Made by a program: the position numbers and the translations under genes
Source of the DNA: Oxalobacter sp.
GTDB taxonomy: Bacteria; Pseudomonadota; Gammaproteobacteria; Burkholderiales; Burkholderiaceae_D
DNA: 64,000 nucleotides
Assembly: GCA_018384065.1 (NCBI GenBank)
Contig: JAHAYL010000056.1
Span: 62,001-126,000, forward strand
Direction: 5' to 3'
Notes under the pieces: generated by a model
Databases searched by the model: none
What the model saw: the letters and a program-made list of their open reading frames with translations, nothing else
What the model was told of the DNA's origin: nothing
Shown here: positions 18,899 through 25,340 of the stretch, piece after piece
How positions within the stretch are numbered: position 1 is the first letter of the stretch
Layout of the letters: each line of letters begins with the position of its first letter

Positions 18899-20086
18899 AT
18901 GTTGATCAGTAAAAAAATCAGTGCCGCTGTCATCAGTACGGCGGTTGTCCTGTCTTTGACATCATGCAGTTCTGTTGAAGAGTTGCTTGATTCAGACCGT
19001 ATTGATTATAAGAGTGATTCCGCTGCCCAGAGACCGGGCAGAAGGCTGGAGATTCCACCGGACCTGACCCAGCTCCAGCGTGATAACCGGTTTATGATTC
19101 CTGACTCCAACGGCATCATCACTGCTTCTGATTACAACCAGCAGCGCAAGGAAATGGAAGGCGGGCTGTCATCATCTTCGGATGCAGCTTCGTTGGGTTC
19201 CGTTGCGCCGAACCAAGCCAAAGATATCCATATCGAACGTTTGGGCAACCAGCGGTGGCTGGTGGTCAAACGTCCGCCTGAGGCATTGTGGACGCCCATC
19301 CGTGATTTCTGGCAGGACAATGGATTCCTGATCAATATTGATTCCCCCGAGACGGGAATCATGGAGACGGACTGGGCGGAAAACCGTGCAAAGATTCCTC
19401 AGGACTTTATCCGCAGCACGTTGGGCAAACTGTTTGATTCCCTGTATTCTACCGGTGAGCGGGACAAGTTCAGGACCCGTCTGGAACGGGGGACTGATGG
19501 TTCAACAGAAATCTATATCAGCCACCGGGGCGCGGAAGAAGAGCTGCAGGGTTCAGATAGTGAAAGTACGGTCTGGACAGCCCGGCCGTCTGATCCTGAA
19601 CTGGAAGCAGAATTCCTCGCACGTCTTCTTGTCCATCTGAGTGATATGGACAAGAAAGAGGAAAAACGGGCGCGCGCTATCGCAGAGAAGAGGACCGTGC
19701 AGGTTGTTCCCAAGGCAACGATGGTCACTGAAGAAGGCGTTTCCAAAGTTGTTGTCGATGAAACCTTTGACAGGGCATGGCGACGGGTTGGCTTGGCACT
19801 TGACCATGTCGGTTTTACGGTTGAGGACCGCGACCGTTCTGCTGGGCTGTATTATGTCCGTTATGTCGACCAGGATGCTGAGGCGAAAGCCACACCGGAA
19901 GACCAGAAGGGATGGTTCAGTGGCTGGTTCTCTTCAAAGAAAGACAAGCATATCGACAAATTCCAGATTTCTGTCCGTGAAACCGGTGGCAGGTCTGAGG
20001 TTGTGGTATTGGATGACAAAGGGCAGTTGGAGACCTCTTCCATTGCCAAACAGATTGTCAAGCTGCTGTATGGTCAGCTGAAGTAA
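18899..20086 (+). CDS. bamC: Outer membrane assembly factor BamC
   Basis: Accessory lipoprotein of the BAM complex that inserts beta-barrels into the outer membrane. The signal peptide ends in the lipobox LTSC, giving lipid-modified C23. Next comes the unstructured segment that in E. coli lies on BamD (here RIDYKSDSAAQRPGRRLEIPPDL), then two helix-grip domains, the second starting near VVDETFDRAWRRVGLAL. Length 395 residues. It directly follows dapA, as in gammaproteobacteria. Three bases separate its stop from the GTG of the next gene, so those two are probably translationally coupled. Confidence 0.9.
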   Translation: MLISKKISAAVISTAVVLSLTSCSSVEELLDSDRIDYKSDSAAQRPGRRLEIPPDLTQLQRDNRFMIPDSNGIITASDYNQQRKEMEGGLSSSSDAASLGSVAPNQAKDIHIERLGNQRWLVVKRPPEALWTPIRDFWQDNGFLINIDSPETGIMETDWAENRAKIPQDFIRSTLGKLFDSLYSTGERDKFRTRLERGTDGSTEIYISHRGAEEELQGSDSESTVWTARPSDPELEAEFLARLLVHLSDMDKKEEKRARAIAEKRTVQVVPKATMVTEEGVSKVVVDETFDRAWRRVGLALDHVGFTVEDRDRSAGLYYVRYVDQDAEAKATPEDQKGWFSGWFSSKKDKHIDKFQISVRETGGRSEVVVLDDKGQLETSSIAKQIVKLLYGQLK

Positions 20087-20089
20087 GCG

Positions 20090-20866
20090 GTGTTGAGACT
20101 GACAAGCCTTGGCAGTGGCAGCAAGGGGAATTCACTGCTTGTCACGGCCATTGATGGGATGCATCGGACCACGGTCATGTTTGACTGTGGTTTTGGTATC
20201 CGTGATATCCATCAGCGTCTTAAACGGGTTGGGTGCCAGCCAGAGGAACTGGACGCTGTCTTTATTACCCATGAACACGGTGACCATGCGAATGGTATCC
20301 TGCCTTTGGCAAAGCGTTATGGCATTCCTCTCTGGATGAGCAATGGGACATTCCAGGGGATGGGAAAGGATTTCTCGGAAGTTGACCTGAATTTCTGCCG
20401 GGATGGGGATTGCATTGAGATTGGCAGCCTGAAGGTAACTGCCTTTACAACATCACATGATGCCCGGGAACCTTTGCAGTTCCATCTGACGGATGGTGTC
20501 AGCAAAATCGGTATGTTGACGGATACCGGACAGGTGACCCCCCATATCCAACGGGAACTGTCTGCCTGCCACCTGCTGCTCCTGGAGTGCAATTATGATG
20601 AAGGGATGTTGCGGACATCCCATTATCCAGAACATCTGAAACGGCGGATCAGGAGTGTTTATGGACACCTTTCCAATGATGATGCCGCCAGTTTCCTGAT
20701 GGAAGTTGACCGTTCATGCCTTCGGGCAGTGGTGGCTTGCCATCTGAGCCAGAACAACAACTTGGCTGATTATGCGAGGAAAGCCATCGAGGAAGCTGTT
20801 TCCAGGCATGGCATACAGGTCATGGTGGCAGACCAGGAGAACGGGACAGACTGGATTGATGTCTGA
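20090..20866 (+). CDS. MBL-fold metallo-hydrolase (YycJ/WalJ-like)
   Basis: A 258-residue metallo-beta-lactamase-fold hydrolase. The metal site THEHGDH is at residues 60-66; further ligands are likely in TSHDARE and MLTDTGQ. The N terminus LRLTSLGSGSKGNSLLV is typical of the YycJ/WalJ branch, which in Firmicutes is linked to cell-wall control; the substrate here is unknown. The start is GTG at 20090, three bases after the bamC stop, with no free ribosome binding site. Downstream it meets the small lipoprotein gene on the other strand. Confidence 0.85.
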   Translation: MLRLTSLGSGSKGNSLLVTAIDGMHRTTVMFDCGFGIRDIHQRLKRVGCQPEELDAVFITHEHGDHANGILPLAKRYGIPLWMSNGTFQGMGKDFSEVDLNFCRDGDCIEIGSLKVTAFTTSHDAREPLQFHLTDGVSKIGMLTDTGQVTPHIQRELSACHLLLLECNYDEGMLRTSHYPEHLKRRIRSVYGHLSNDDAASFLMEVDRSCLRAVVACHLSQNNNLADYARKAIEEAVSRHGIQVMVADQENGTDWIDV

Positions 20867-20902
20867 TAAGGTTGTCCAGACAAAAAGACTTTCCTTCAGG
20901 TT

Positions 20903-21124
20903 TCAGGGTTTTCCACCAGATGCCGGTGCCCCAGTCTTTGGATCGATAGGCGGTGTCCGTTCATCTGTGGCGATAGGAGCTGCCGCCTTGGGATCAATAG
21001 GGACCGTTTTACTGCCTTGAGCGGCAGGTGCTTCGGGTTTCTTTCCAGCGGAAGATGGGGGTTCTTTGCTGCAGGCTGTCAAGACCAATGCCAACAGGCT
21101 TGTAAGGAACAGCGTCTTTTTCAT
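20903..21124 (-). CDS. Small lipoprotein with PIDPK repeats
   Basis: A 73-residue predicted lipoprotein: MKKTLFLTSLLALVLTAC is a lipoprotein signal peptide with lipobox LTAC and lipid-modified C18. The short mature part is Pro/Ala-rich and contains PIDPK twice (VPIDPKAAAP and PPIDPKTGAP). It ends GGKP. The frame opens 12 codons earlier, but M at 21124 begins the signal peptide. It shares signal peptide type and the C18 position with the three lipoprotein genes upstream, but its mature part is different. Function unknown. A TATAAT lies about 45 bases before it. Confidence 0.7.
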   Translation of the reverse strand: MKKTLFLTSLLALVLTACSKEPPSSAGKKPEAPAAQGSKTVPIDPKAAAPIATDERTPPIDPKTGAPASGGKP

Positions 21125-21175
21125 GGTATTGCTTTCGTATCCCGTTTTCAAAATCATCATGAGCCTTGGAAAGGG

Positions 21176-21181
21176 ATTATA
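21176..21181 (-). promoter_or_regulatory. -10 element of small lipoprotein gene 20903-21124
   Basis: TATAAT on the minus strand, 52 bases before the start codon. The -35 region (TTTTTTATTG) is poor. The same CCG/CGC-TTATAAT setting occurs before the other lipoprotein genes. Confidence 0.4.
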
Positions 21182-21200
21182 ACGGTTTGGATAGGCAATA

Positions 21201-21229
21201 AAAAAGCCAACCTTGGCGGCTGGCTTTTT
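21201..21229 (-). terminator. Intrinsic terminator of lipoprotein gene 21248-21436
   Basis: AAAAAGCCA and TGGCTTTTT form a perfect 9-bp stem that includes the T-run, 18 bases after the stop codon. It works from either direction by sequence. Confidence 0.85.
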
Positions 21230-21247
21230 TCACCGATGAAAGCCGGA

Positions 21248-21436
21248 TTATTTTGAAGCAGCAGGTGCAGATGCAGAAGCAGCAGGTGCAGATGCAGCGG
21301 CAGAAGCAGCAGGTGCGGAAGCAGCAGGAGCAGCGGAACCGGAAGCAGCAGGTGCAGAACCTTTAGGAGCTTCGCCAATCTTACATGCGGTCAGAGCCAG
21401 AGCCATCAGGCCAGCGATGAACAGAGATTTTTTCAT
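21248..21436 (-). CDS. Alanine-rich small lipoprotein (62 aa)
   Basis: Signal peptide MKKSLFIAGLMALALTAC, with lipobox LTAC and C18, followed by KIGEAPKGSAPAASGS and then almost only Ala, Ser and Pro in PAAS-like units; it ends in lysine (PAASK). The mature chain is only 45 residues. The ribosome binding site is AAGGACGAC before the ATG. The next two genes upstream encode close relatives with nearly the same signal peptide. Each gene has its own promoter-like element and terminator. No known family is recognised. A structural role at the outer membrane or periplasm is an inference. Confidence 0.75.
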   Translation of the reverse strand: MKKSLFIAGLMALALTACKIGEAPKGSAPAASGSAAPAASAPAASAAASAPAASASAPAASK

Positions 21437-21553
21437 TTTGTCGTCCTTAATAAAAAGATCAGATAAATGTATCTGTAGTAATTACTGGGTTTTTAGAAAA
21501 CTGCCAACTTCATGCCCAAAAGCCATGACCTTGACGGCTCTCTAGTAAGAATG

Positions 21554-21559
21554 ATTATA
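21554..21559 (-). promoter_or_regulatory. -10 element of lipoprotein gene 21248-21436
   Basis: TATAAT on the minus strand in CTCGCTATAATCATTC. The sequence TCAAAGACAA lies about 20 bases upstream, and the same string stands at the same place before the next gene. A transcript would have a leader of about 110 bases. Confidence 0.55.
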
Positions 21560-21813
21560 GCGAGTTTTTTTCGATTGTCTTTGAAGTTTTTGTCGGGAAT
21601 TTCATAAATTTTGCAATATTGCGACAATCAAATGTTTTTTGCTTGGCTTGATAAGCTATGGTAGCAAATAAAGGCTTTGGGTAAACCTGAATATTTGTAG
21701 AAAGTCTGGCTTTGGCTGAAGGTTCTGTTGTTTTTTGCAGAAAAGACATTTTTGGGACAGGAAAAGCGGTTTGGGAATCCGAGGAAATCAGTAAAGGGGG
21801 GAGAGAATATGAA

Positions 21814-21840
21814 AAAAGCTGACCCAAAAGGTCAGCTTTT
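21814..21840 (-). terminator. Intrinsic terminator of lipoprotein gene 21870-22115
   Basis: AAAAGCTGACC and GGTCAGCTTTT form a perfect 11-bp stem with a 5-base loop, about 30 bases after the stop codon. Confidence 0.88.
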
Positions 21841-21869
21841 CCCTTGTAAGGGTCCAATAAGAAATCAGA

Positions 21870-22115
21870 TTATTTCTTAGGAGCTTCAGGAGCTGGAGCA
21901 GCAGGGGCTGGAGCAGAAGCAGCAGGTGCGGAAGCAGCTGCAGATCCAGCAGGAGCAGAAGCGGCAGGTGCAGATGCAGCGGATGCAGCAGGAGCAGAAG
22001 CAGCAGGTGCAGAGCCGGAAGCGGCTGCGGAGCCAGAAGCTGCAGGAGCCGGTTTCTTACCGCAGGCGGTCAGGGCGAGAGCCATCAGACCTGCAATCAA
22101 TAAAGTCTTTTTCAT
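21870..22115 (-). CDS. Alanine/proline-rich small lipoprotein (81 aa)
   Basis: Signal peptide MKKTLLIAGLMALALTAC with C18, then GKKPAPAASGS. The 64-residue mature chain is nearly all Ala, Ser, Pro and Gly, in repeats such as SAPAASAPAAS, and ends APEAPKK. It is very close to its neighbours on both sides at the signal peptide and the first mature residues, while the repeat section varies in length. The ribosome binding site AAAGGATTACAA is shared with the next gene. The Pro-rich section should form an extended chain. No enzyme-like features. Function unknown. Confidence 0.75.
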   Translation of the reverse strand: MKKTLLIAGLMALALTACGKKPAPAASGSAAASGSAPAASAPAASAASAPAASAPAGSAAASAPAASAPAPAAPAPEAPKK

Positions 22116-22223
22116 TTGTAATCCTTTTTTGAATCAATAAAAGTCAATTGCAGAAAAAATCATAATCCATAGAAATCATCCCTCCTCGAAATGGCGGAAC
22201 AGGGATGAGTCCCTACTGGAATG

Positions 22224-22229
22224 ATTATA
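22224..22229 (-). promoter_or_regulatory. -10 element of lipoprotein gene 21870-22115
   Basis: TATAAT on the minus strand within ATGATTATAATCATT, itself a palindrome. TCAAAGACAA lies just upstream at the -35 position, as before the gene at 21248-21436. The leader would be about 100 bases. Confidence 0.55.
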
Positions 22230-22413
22230 ATCATTTTTGCCGGTTTGTCTTTGAGGAGGCAGGGAAGGAGAGAGGATATTTGCAAAACAGCAACAGCGGT
22301 TATGTTTTTCTGTTGTGTAGCGGAGCTGTCAAAAACGGCGGCTGGAATCTCTTGGAAGAACAAGGCGGTCCTGTCGGATGCAGAAGACCATTACGGCGTA
22401 TCTGGGGCAACAA

Positions 22414-22440
22414 AAAAGCCAACCACAAGGATCGGCTTTT
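22414..22440 (-). terminator. Intrinsic terminator of lipoprotein gene 22461-22751
   Basis: AAAAGCC and GGCTTTT form the stem with an inner CC/GG pair, about 20 bases after the stop codon. AAAAAGCCAACC is shared with the terminator at 21201. Confidence 0.75.
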
Positions 22441-22460
22441 CCAGACACAGAAATAATGGA

Positions 22461-22751
22461 TTATTTCTTGACAGCGTCCTTAACATCTTTAACTGCGTCT
22501 TTAGCAGCAGCAGCAGCGGAGCCAGCAGCAGCAGCAGCGTCCTTAGCAGCAGAGCCAGCAGCCTGAGCAGCGGAGCCAGCAGCGGAAGCAGCAGCAGCAG
22601 CAGCGGAACCAGCAGCCTGAGCAGCGGAGCCAGCAGCGGAAGCAGCAGCAGAAGCAGCAGAAGCAGCAGCGGAAGCTGCAGGAGCTGGTTTTTTACCACA
22701 AGCGGTCAGAGCCAGGGCCAGCAGGCCAGCGATCAATAAAGATTTTTTCAT
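22461..22751 (-). CDS. Alanine-rich small lipoprotein, helical type (96 aa)
   Basis: Signal peptide MKKSLLIAGLLALALTAC with C18, then GKKPAPAASA as in its neighbour. The remaining mature chain lacks proline: it is Ala/Ser/Gly with an 18-residue repeat (AAGSAAQAAGSAA occurs twice) and a charged end KDAVKDVKDAVKK. It is expected to be a continuous helix rather than the extended chain of the neighbours. Like them it ends in lysine. Function unknown; the general plan (lipid anchor, thin spacer, C-terminal Lys) recalls Braun's lipoprotein without sequence similarity. Confidence 0.75.
   Translation of the reverse strand: MKKSLLIAGLLALALTACGKKPAPAASAAASAASAAASAAGSAAQAAGSAAAAAASAAGSAAQAAGSAAKDAAAAAGSAAAAAKDAVKDVKDAVKK
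22555..22651 (-). repeat. 43-bp direct repeat inside lipoprotein gene 22461-22751
   Basis: Bases 22555-22597 recur exactly at 22609-22651, a period of 54 bases or 18 codons. This gives the protein repeat and would allow length change by slippage or recombination. Confidence 0.8.
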
Positions 22752-23152
22752 TTTGTAATCCTTGGTTAAATCAGGTTAATTACCGGTAATAATTACTGTC
22801 TTATAGAGAACCACCGACGCCATCTCCACTAGGGATGGATCAGCAGTCATCTCGGAAACGAATTATAGCGGTTTTTTTAAATGATTCCCTGTCATTCAAC
22901 GATGAATTTCGTTGAGTTTTGCAAGAAGGCAACAGATTCATGTAATTCTACAAATATGTTATTTTAATCAGACAAATAATGGTTTTCTTGTAGTGAAGAT
23001 GTCGATTGAAAATCAGCTTCTGGCATACAAGGGTGGTTGGTGGAGGCATAGAAGGGATTGATGGATGGAATGGGGTGTCTGCCAGCATCAAGGCGTAGGT
23101 ATAATCTTGCAGACAGCTTGGCAATGATGGGAATGGAGAGGAGATTGATGAT
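22752..23152. other. Divergent region between lipoprotein gene and slyD-like gene
   Basis: This 401-base gap has no gene. The left part is the lipoprotein leader (about 105 bases) and its -10 element at 22862-22867. The right part has a TATAAT at 23100-23105, 48 bases before the slyD-like ATG, without a recognisable -35. CAGTAATTATTAC in the leader is almost the same as CAGTAATTACTAC in the leader of gene 21248-21436. Confidence 0.5.
22862..22867 (-). promoter_or_regulatory. -10 element of lipoprotein gene 22461-22751
   Basis: TATAAT on the minus strand in ACCGCTATAATTCG, with TTGAATGACA further upstream. It occupies the same place relative to the gene as in the other two Ala-rich lipoprotein genes. 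Confidence 0.55.
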
Positions 23153-23695
23153 ATGAAGATCACGAAGGACAGTGTGGTGACGGTGCAGTACAGCCTGACA
23201 GATGCGGACAACAATCTGATTGATGAGGGGATTGAACCCATTGTTTACCTGCATGGCGGTTATGATGATATCCTGCCAGCCTTGGAAAAGGCCTTAGATG
23301 GTCAGGAGACCGGTTTCAAGACGCGTATCCAGGTGGAACCGGAAGACGCATTCGGGGAATATGATGCCATGTTGGTCCGGGTGGAGGACCGTGACCTGTT
23401 CCCTGACCCATTGGAAGTGGGTATGCAGTTCGAAGGGATTCCCGAGGATGATGCCCCAGATGGGGAAGCGGTGGTCTATCGGGTGGAATCGATTGCAGAA
23501 GGCAAGGTGGTCCTTGATGGCAACCATCCGTTGGCAGGCATGGCGTTGCGCTTTGAACTGTCGGTGACAGATGTCCGGCCGGCGACTGCACAGGAAATCC
23601 AGCAGGGCGGCTTCAACAATCCGGATTCGCTGACAGCTGAGGGTGGTGAAACGTTGGAAGATGATGGGCAGTACCGGAGCCTTATCCTTCAGTAA
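23153..23695 (+). CDS. FKBP-type peptidyl-prolyl isomerase, SlyD-like
   Basis: Cytoplasmic prolyl isomerase and chaperone. The split FKBP domain (VTVQYSLTDADNNLIDEG, then LPALEKALDGQETG) encloses an IF insert domain from about residue 68 (EPEDAFGEYDAMLVRVEDRDLFP) and resumes with DGNHPLAGMALRFELSVTDVRPAT, the SlyD signature. At 180 residues it lacks the His/Cys-rich metal-binding tail of E. coli SlyD; its tail is acidic and short. AGAGGAG stands before the ATG. It is transcribed away from the lipoprotein array and toward tpiA, which has its own promoter. Confidence 0.9.
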   Translation: MKITKDSVVTVQYSLTDADNNLIDEGIEPIVYLHGGYDDILPALEKALDGQETGFKTRIQVEPEDAFGEYDAMLVRVEDRDLFPDPLEVGMQFEGIPEDDAPDGEAVVYRVESIAEGKVVLDGNHPLAGMALRFELSVTDVRPATAQEIQQGGFNNPDSLTAEGGETLEDDGQYRSLILQ

Positions 23696-23718
23696 AGGAT
23701 TGATGTGCCGTATTTTTA

Positions 23719-23748
23719 TTGACTGGATTATACGGTAAAGGATATAAT
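23719..23748 (+). promoter_or_regulatory. Sigma-70 promoter of tpiA-secG
   Basis: TTGACT (23719-23724), an 18-base spacer and TATAAT (23743-23748). The expected transcript start near 23755 leaves a 25-base leader before the ATG at 23780, which also argues against the upstream ATG at 23759. Confidence 0.75.
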
Positions 23749-23779
23749 TAAAGATTGCATGATTTCAGGTAAAAGCACA

Positions 23780-24529
23780 ATGCGGAAACTGATTGTCGGA
23801 AACTGGAAAATGAATGGCAGCCTGGCGATGAATACAGAATTGCTGGGCGGTGTCCGTTCAGGGCTTTCTGGCATCAGCTGTGACTTGGCTGTCTGTGTGC
23901 CGTTTCCGTATCTGGCGCAGTGCCAGTCATTGCTGGAAGAGACAGCGGTTGTCTTGGGTGCGCAGGATGTTTCTTCGCATGCTGTCGGTGCTTATACGGG
24001 GCAGGTGTCCACGCGTATGCTGCTGGATTTCGGATGCCGTTACGCTATTGTCGGGCATTCAGAACGCAGGGAGTTCTGCGGTGAGACCGATGAGGTTGTC
24101 GCTGACAAGGTCCAGCGGGCATTGGCAGGGGGGCTGACGCCGATCCTTTGTGTCGGTGAGACATTGGAAGAAAAAGAGGATGGCAGGACACAGGAAATCG
24201 TCGGGAATCAGATCAACGCTGTCCTGAAAGTGCTTGAGGACAGGGAAGTCAGCGGTATTGTTGTGGCCTATGAACCCATCTGGGCGATAGGCACTGGCAA
24301 GACCCCGACGCCGGAAATGGCGGAAGAAGTCCATGCAATGATCCGGAATCTGCTGGTCAGCCGGAATGCAGAGGCAGGCAGCCGTGTCAGGATCCTGTAT
24401 GGTGGCAGTATGAAACCATCCAACGCGGCAGGATTCCTGGAAATGCCTGATATTGATGGTGGTTTGATTGGTGGAGCAGCTTTGAAAGCGCAGGATTTCC
24501 TGGCGATTGCGAAGCTGGCATCAATCTAG
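23780..24529 (+). CDS. tpiA: Triosephosphate isomerase
   Basis: Interconverts dihydroxyacetone phosphate and glyceraldehyde 3-phosphate. A 249-residue TIM barrel with the catalytic lysine in GNWKMNG, the histidine in IVGHSERR, the glutamate in [15 protein letters not shown] (loop 6 included), and the phosphate-binding end YGGSMKPSN and [10 protein letters not shown]. The start was chosen at [13 protein letters not shown]. It is followed by secG and tRNA-Leu, a common order in proteobacteria upstream of nuo. Confidence 0.97.
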   Translation: MRKLIVGNWKMNGSLAMNTELLGGVRSGLSGISCDLAVCVPFPYLAQCQSLLEETAVVLGAQDVSSHAVGAYTGQVSTRMLLDFGCRYAIVGHSERREFCGETDEVVADKVQRALAGGLTPILCVGETLEEKEDGRTQEIVGNQINAVLKVLEDREVSGIVVAYEPIWAIGTGKTPTPEMAEEVHAMIRNLLVSRNAEAGSRVRILYGGSMKPSNAAGFLEMPDIDGGLIGGAALKAQDFLAIAKLASI

Positions 24530-24575
24530 GTCGTGGTGTTTTGTAAAAGATCAATTGGAATAACGCAGGAAAAAC

Positions 24576-25019
24576 ATGCTGTATAGACTCATTCTCATTG
24601 TGCAGGTTATCTCCGCATTGGCGATTATTGTCCTGGTCCTGCTTCAGCAGGGCAAGGGGGCGGATGCTGGGGCTGCATTCGGTTCAAGCAGTGCCGGTGC
24701 TTCTTCAGGGGTGTTTGGTGCATCTGGCTCAGGCAACTTCCTGGCGAAGATTACGGCTGGTGTGGCTGCCGTCTTTTTCCTGGCGACGTTGGCAATGGCT
24801 TATTTTGGGCCATACCGTGCACCTTCCCAGAACAGTGTGATGGAAAAGCTGCAGTCTTCCAAGACACCGGCAAAAGAACAGAAACCTGAAGCGCCTGCCC
24901 AGAAGGATATGACTGGTTCCGGTGCGGTTCCAGGTGCAGGAGCTGTCCCGGGAGCCGTTCCAGGTGCCCCACAAGCTGGAGAAAAAGGGACTTTAGGGAC
25001 TGTTCCTGCGAAGAAATAA
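24576..25019 (+). CDS. secG: SecG, preprotein translocase subunit
   Basis: Small inner-membrane subunit of the SecYEG channel. Two membrane segments: residues 3-21 (ILIVQVISALAIIVLVLLQ) and about 55-72 (ITAGVAAVFFLATLAMAY), separated by the conserved Gly/Ser-rich QQGKGADAGAAFGSSSAG loop. The 147-residue length includes an Ala/Pro/Gly-rich tail (GAGAVPGAVPGAPQAGEKG) that is longer than in E. coli (110 residues) but usual in Burkholderiales. It is co-transcribed with tpiA and followed by tRNA-Leu. Confidence 0.94.
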   Translation: MLYRLILIVQVISALAIIVLVLLQQGKGADAGAAFGSSSAGASSGVFGASGSGNFLAKITAGVAAVFFLATLAMAYFGPYRAPSQNSVMEKLQSSKTPAKEQKPEAPAQKDMTGSGAVPGAGAVPGAVPGAPQAGEKGTLGTVPAKK

Positions 25020-25081
25020 TCCCGGTCCTTTTTATAAGGGTTGCTGAAAAGGACAGTTGTTGCGATAATCCCATTTTCAAT

Positions 25082-25166
25082 GCGGACGTGGTGGAATTGG
25101 TAGACACGCTATCTTGAGGGGGTAGTGGCGCAAGCCGTGCGAGTTCAAGTCTCGCCGCCCGCACCA
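25082..25166 (+). tRNA. tRNA-Leu (anticodon GAG)
   Basis: An 85-base tRNA with encoded CCA. Acceptor GCGGACG/CGCCCGC pairs except for A5-C68. The anticodon stem CTATC/GGTAG holds loop TTGAGGG with GAG at 25116-25118. It has the long leucine variable arm, and T-arm GCGAG-TTCAAGT-CTCGC. It reads CUC and CUU. It lies 62 bases after secG, as in many proteobacteria, and a strong terminator follows. Confidence 0.96.
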
Positions 25167-25199
25167 GAATGAAACTGTGAGCCAGAGGCTCTGGAAGTG

Positions 25200-25233
25200 C
25201 CCCGTTAAGCGGACTGTTGCTTAACGGGGTTTT
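25200..25233 (+). terminator. Intrinsic terminator after tRNA-Leu
   Basis: CCCCGTTAAGC (25200-25210) pairs perfectly with GCTTAACGGGG (25219-25229), with an 8-base loop and TTTTC after it. It ends the tpiA-secG-tRNA unit. Confidence 0.92.
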
Positions 25234-25257
25234 CAATAGGAAATCAGGAGGAAGGAG

Positions 25258-25317
25258 ATGACAGCCGGTTGGCTGTTGCATCTGAAGAAGTCCTTTTCCT
25301 TCCAGCAGGGCATTTGA
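25258..25317 (+). CDS. Possible 19-residue upstream ORF
   Basis: AGGAGG at 25247-25252, the best ribosome binding site in this region, stands 5 bases before an ATG whose frame (MTAGWLLHLKKSFSFQQGI) ends at 25317. The membrane enzyme gene has no such site at its ATG (25341), 23 bases further on. The site may serve this short peptide as a leader, or, with a second AAGGAG, a TTG start for the enzyme at 25269. There is no protein-level evidence. Confidence 0.3.
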   Translation: MTAGWLLHLKKSFSFQQGI

Positions 25318-25340
25318 CTGACCCGAATCATATTCAGACC

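Larger units (their letters stand above)
21437..21869. other. Intergenic region between lipoprotein genes
   Basis: This 433-base AT-rich gap holds the roughly 110-base 5' leader and -10 element (21554-21559) of the gene on its left and the terminator (21814-21840) of the gene on its right. The remaining 250 bases show nothing I can name; a 100-codon minus-strand frame here looks non-coding. Confidence 0.5.
22116..22460. other. Intergenic region between lipoprotein genes
   Basis: This 345-base gap holds the leader and -10 element (22224-22229) of the lipoprotein gene on its left and the terminator (22414-22440) of the one on its right. Plus-strand frames crossing it run into antisense of the Ala-rich genes and are not credible. 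Confidence 0.5.

Noticed and set aside
21555-21857. A 100-codon minus-strand frame between lipoprotein genes
   Set aside because: It runs through the terminator hairpin of one gene and the -10 element of the next, and has no start signals.
21240-22700. Short GCAGCAGGTGCAGA-type repeats that look like a tandem array or CRISPR
   Set aside because: The units are irregular, have no spacers and are explained by Ala/Ser/Pro codons in three lipoprotein genes on the minus strand.
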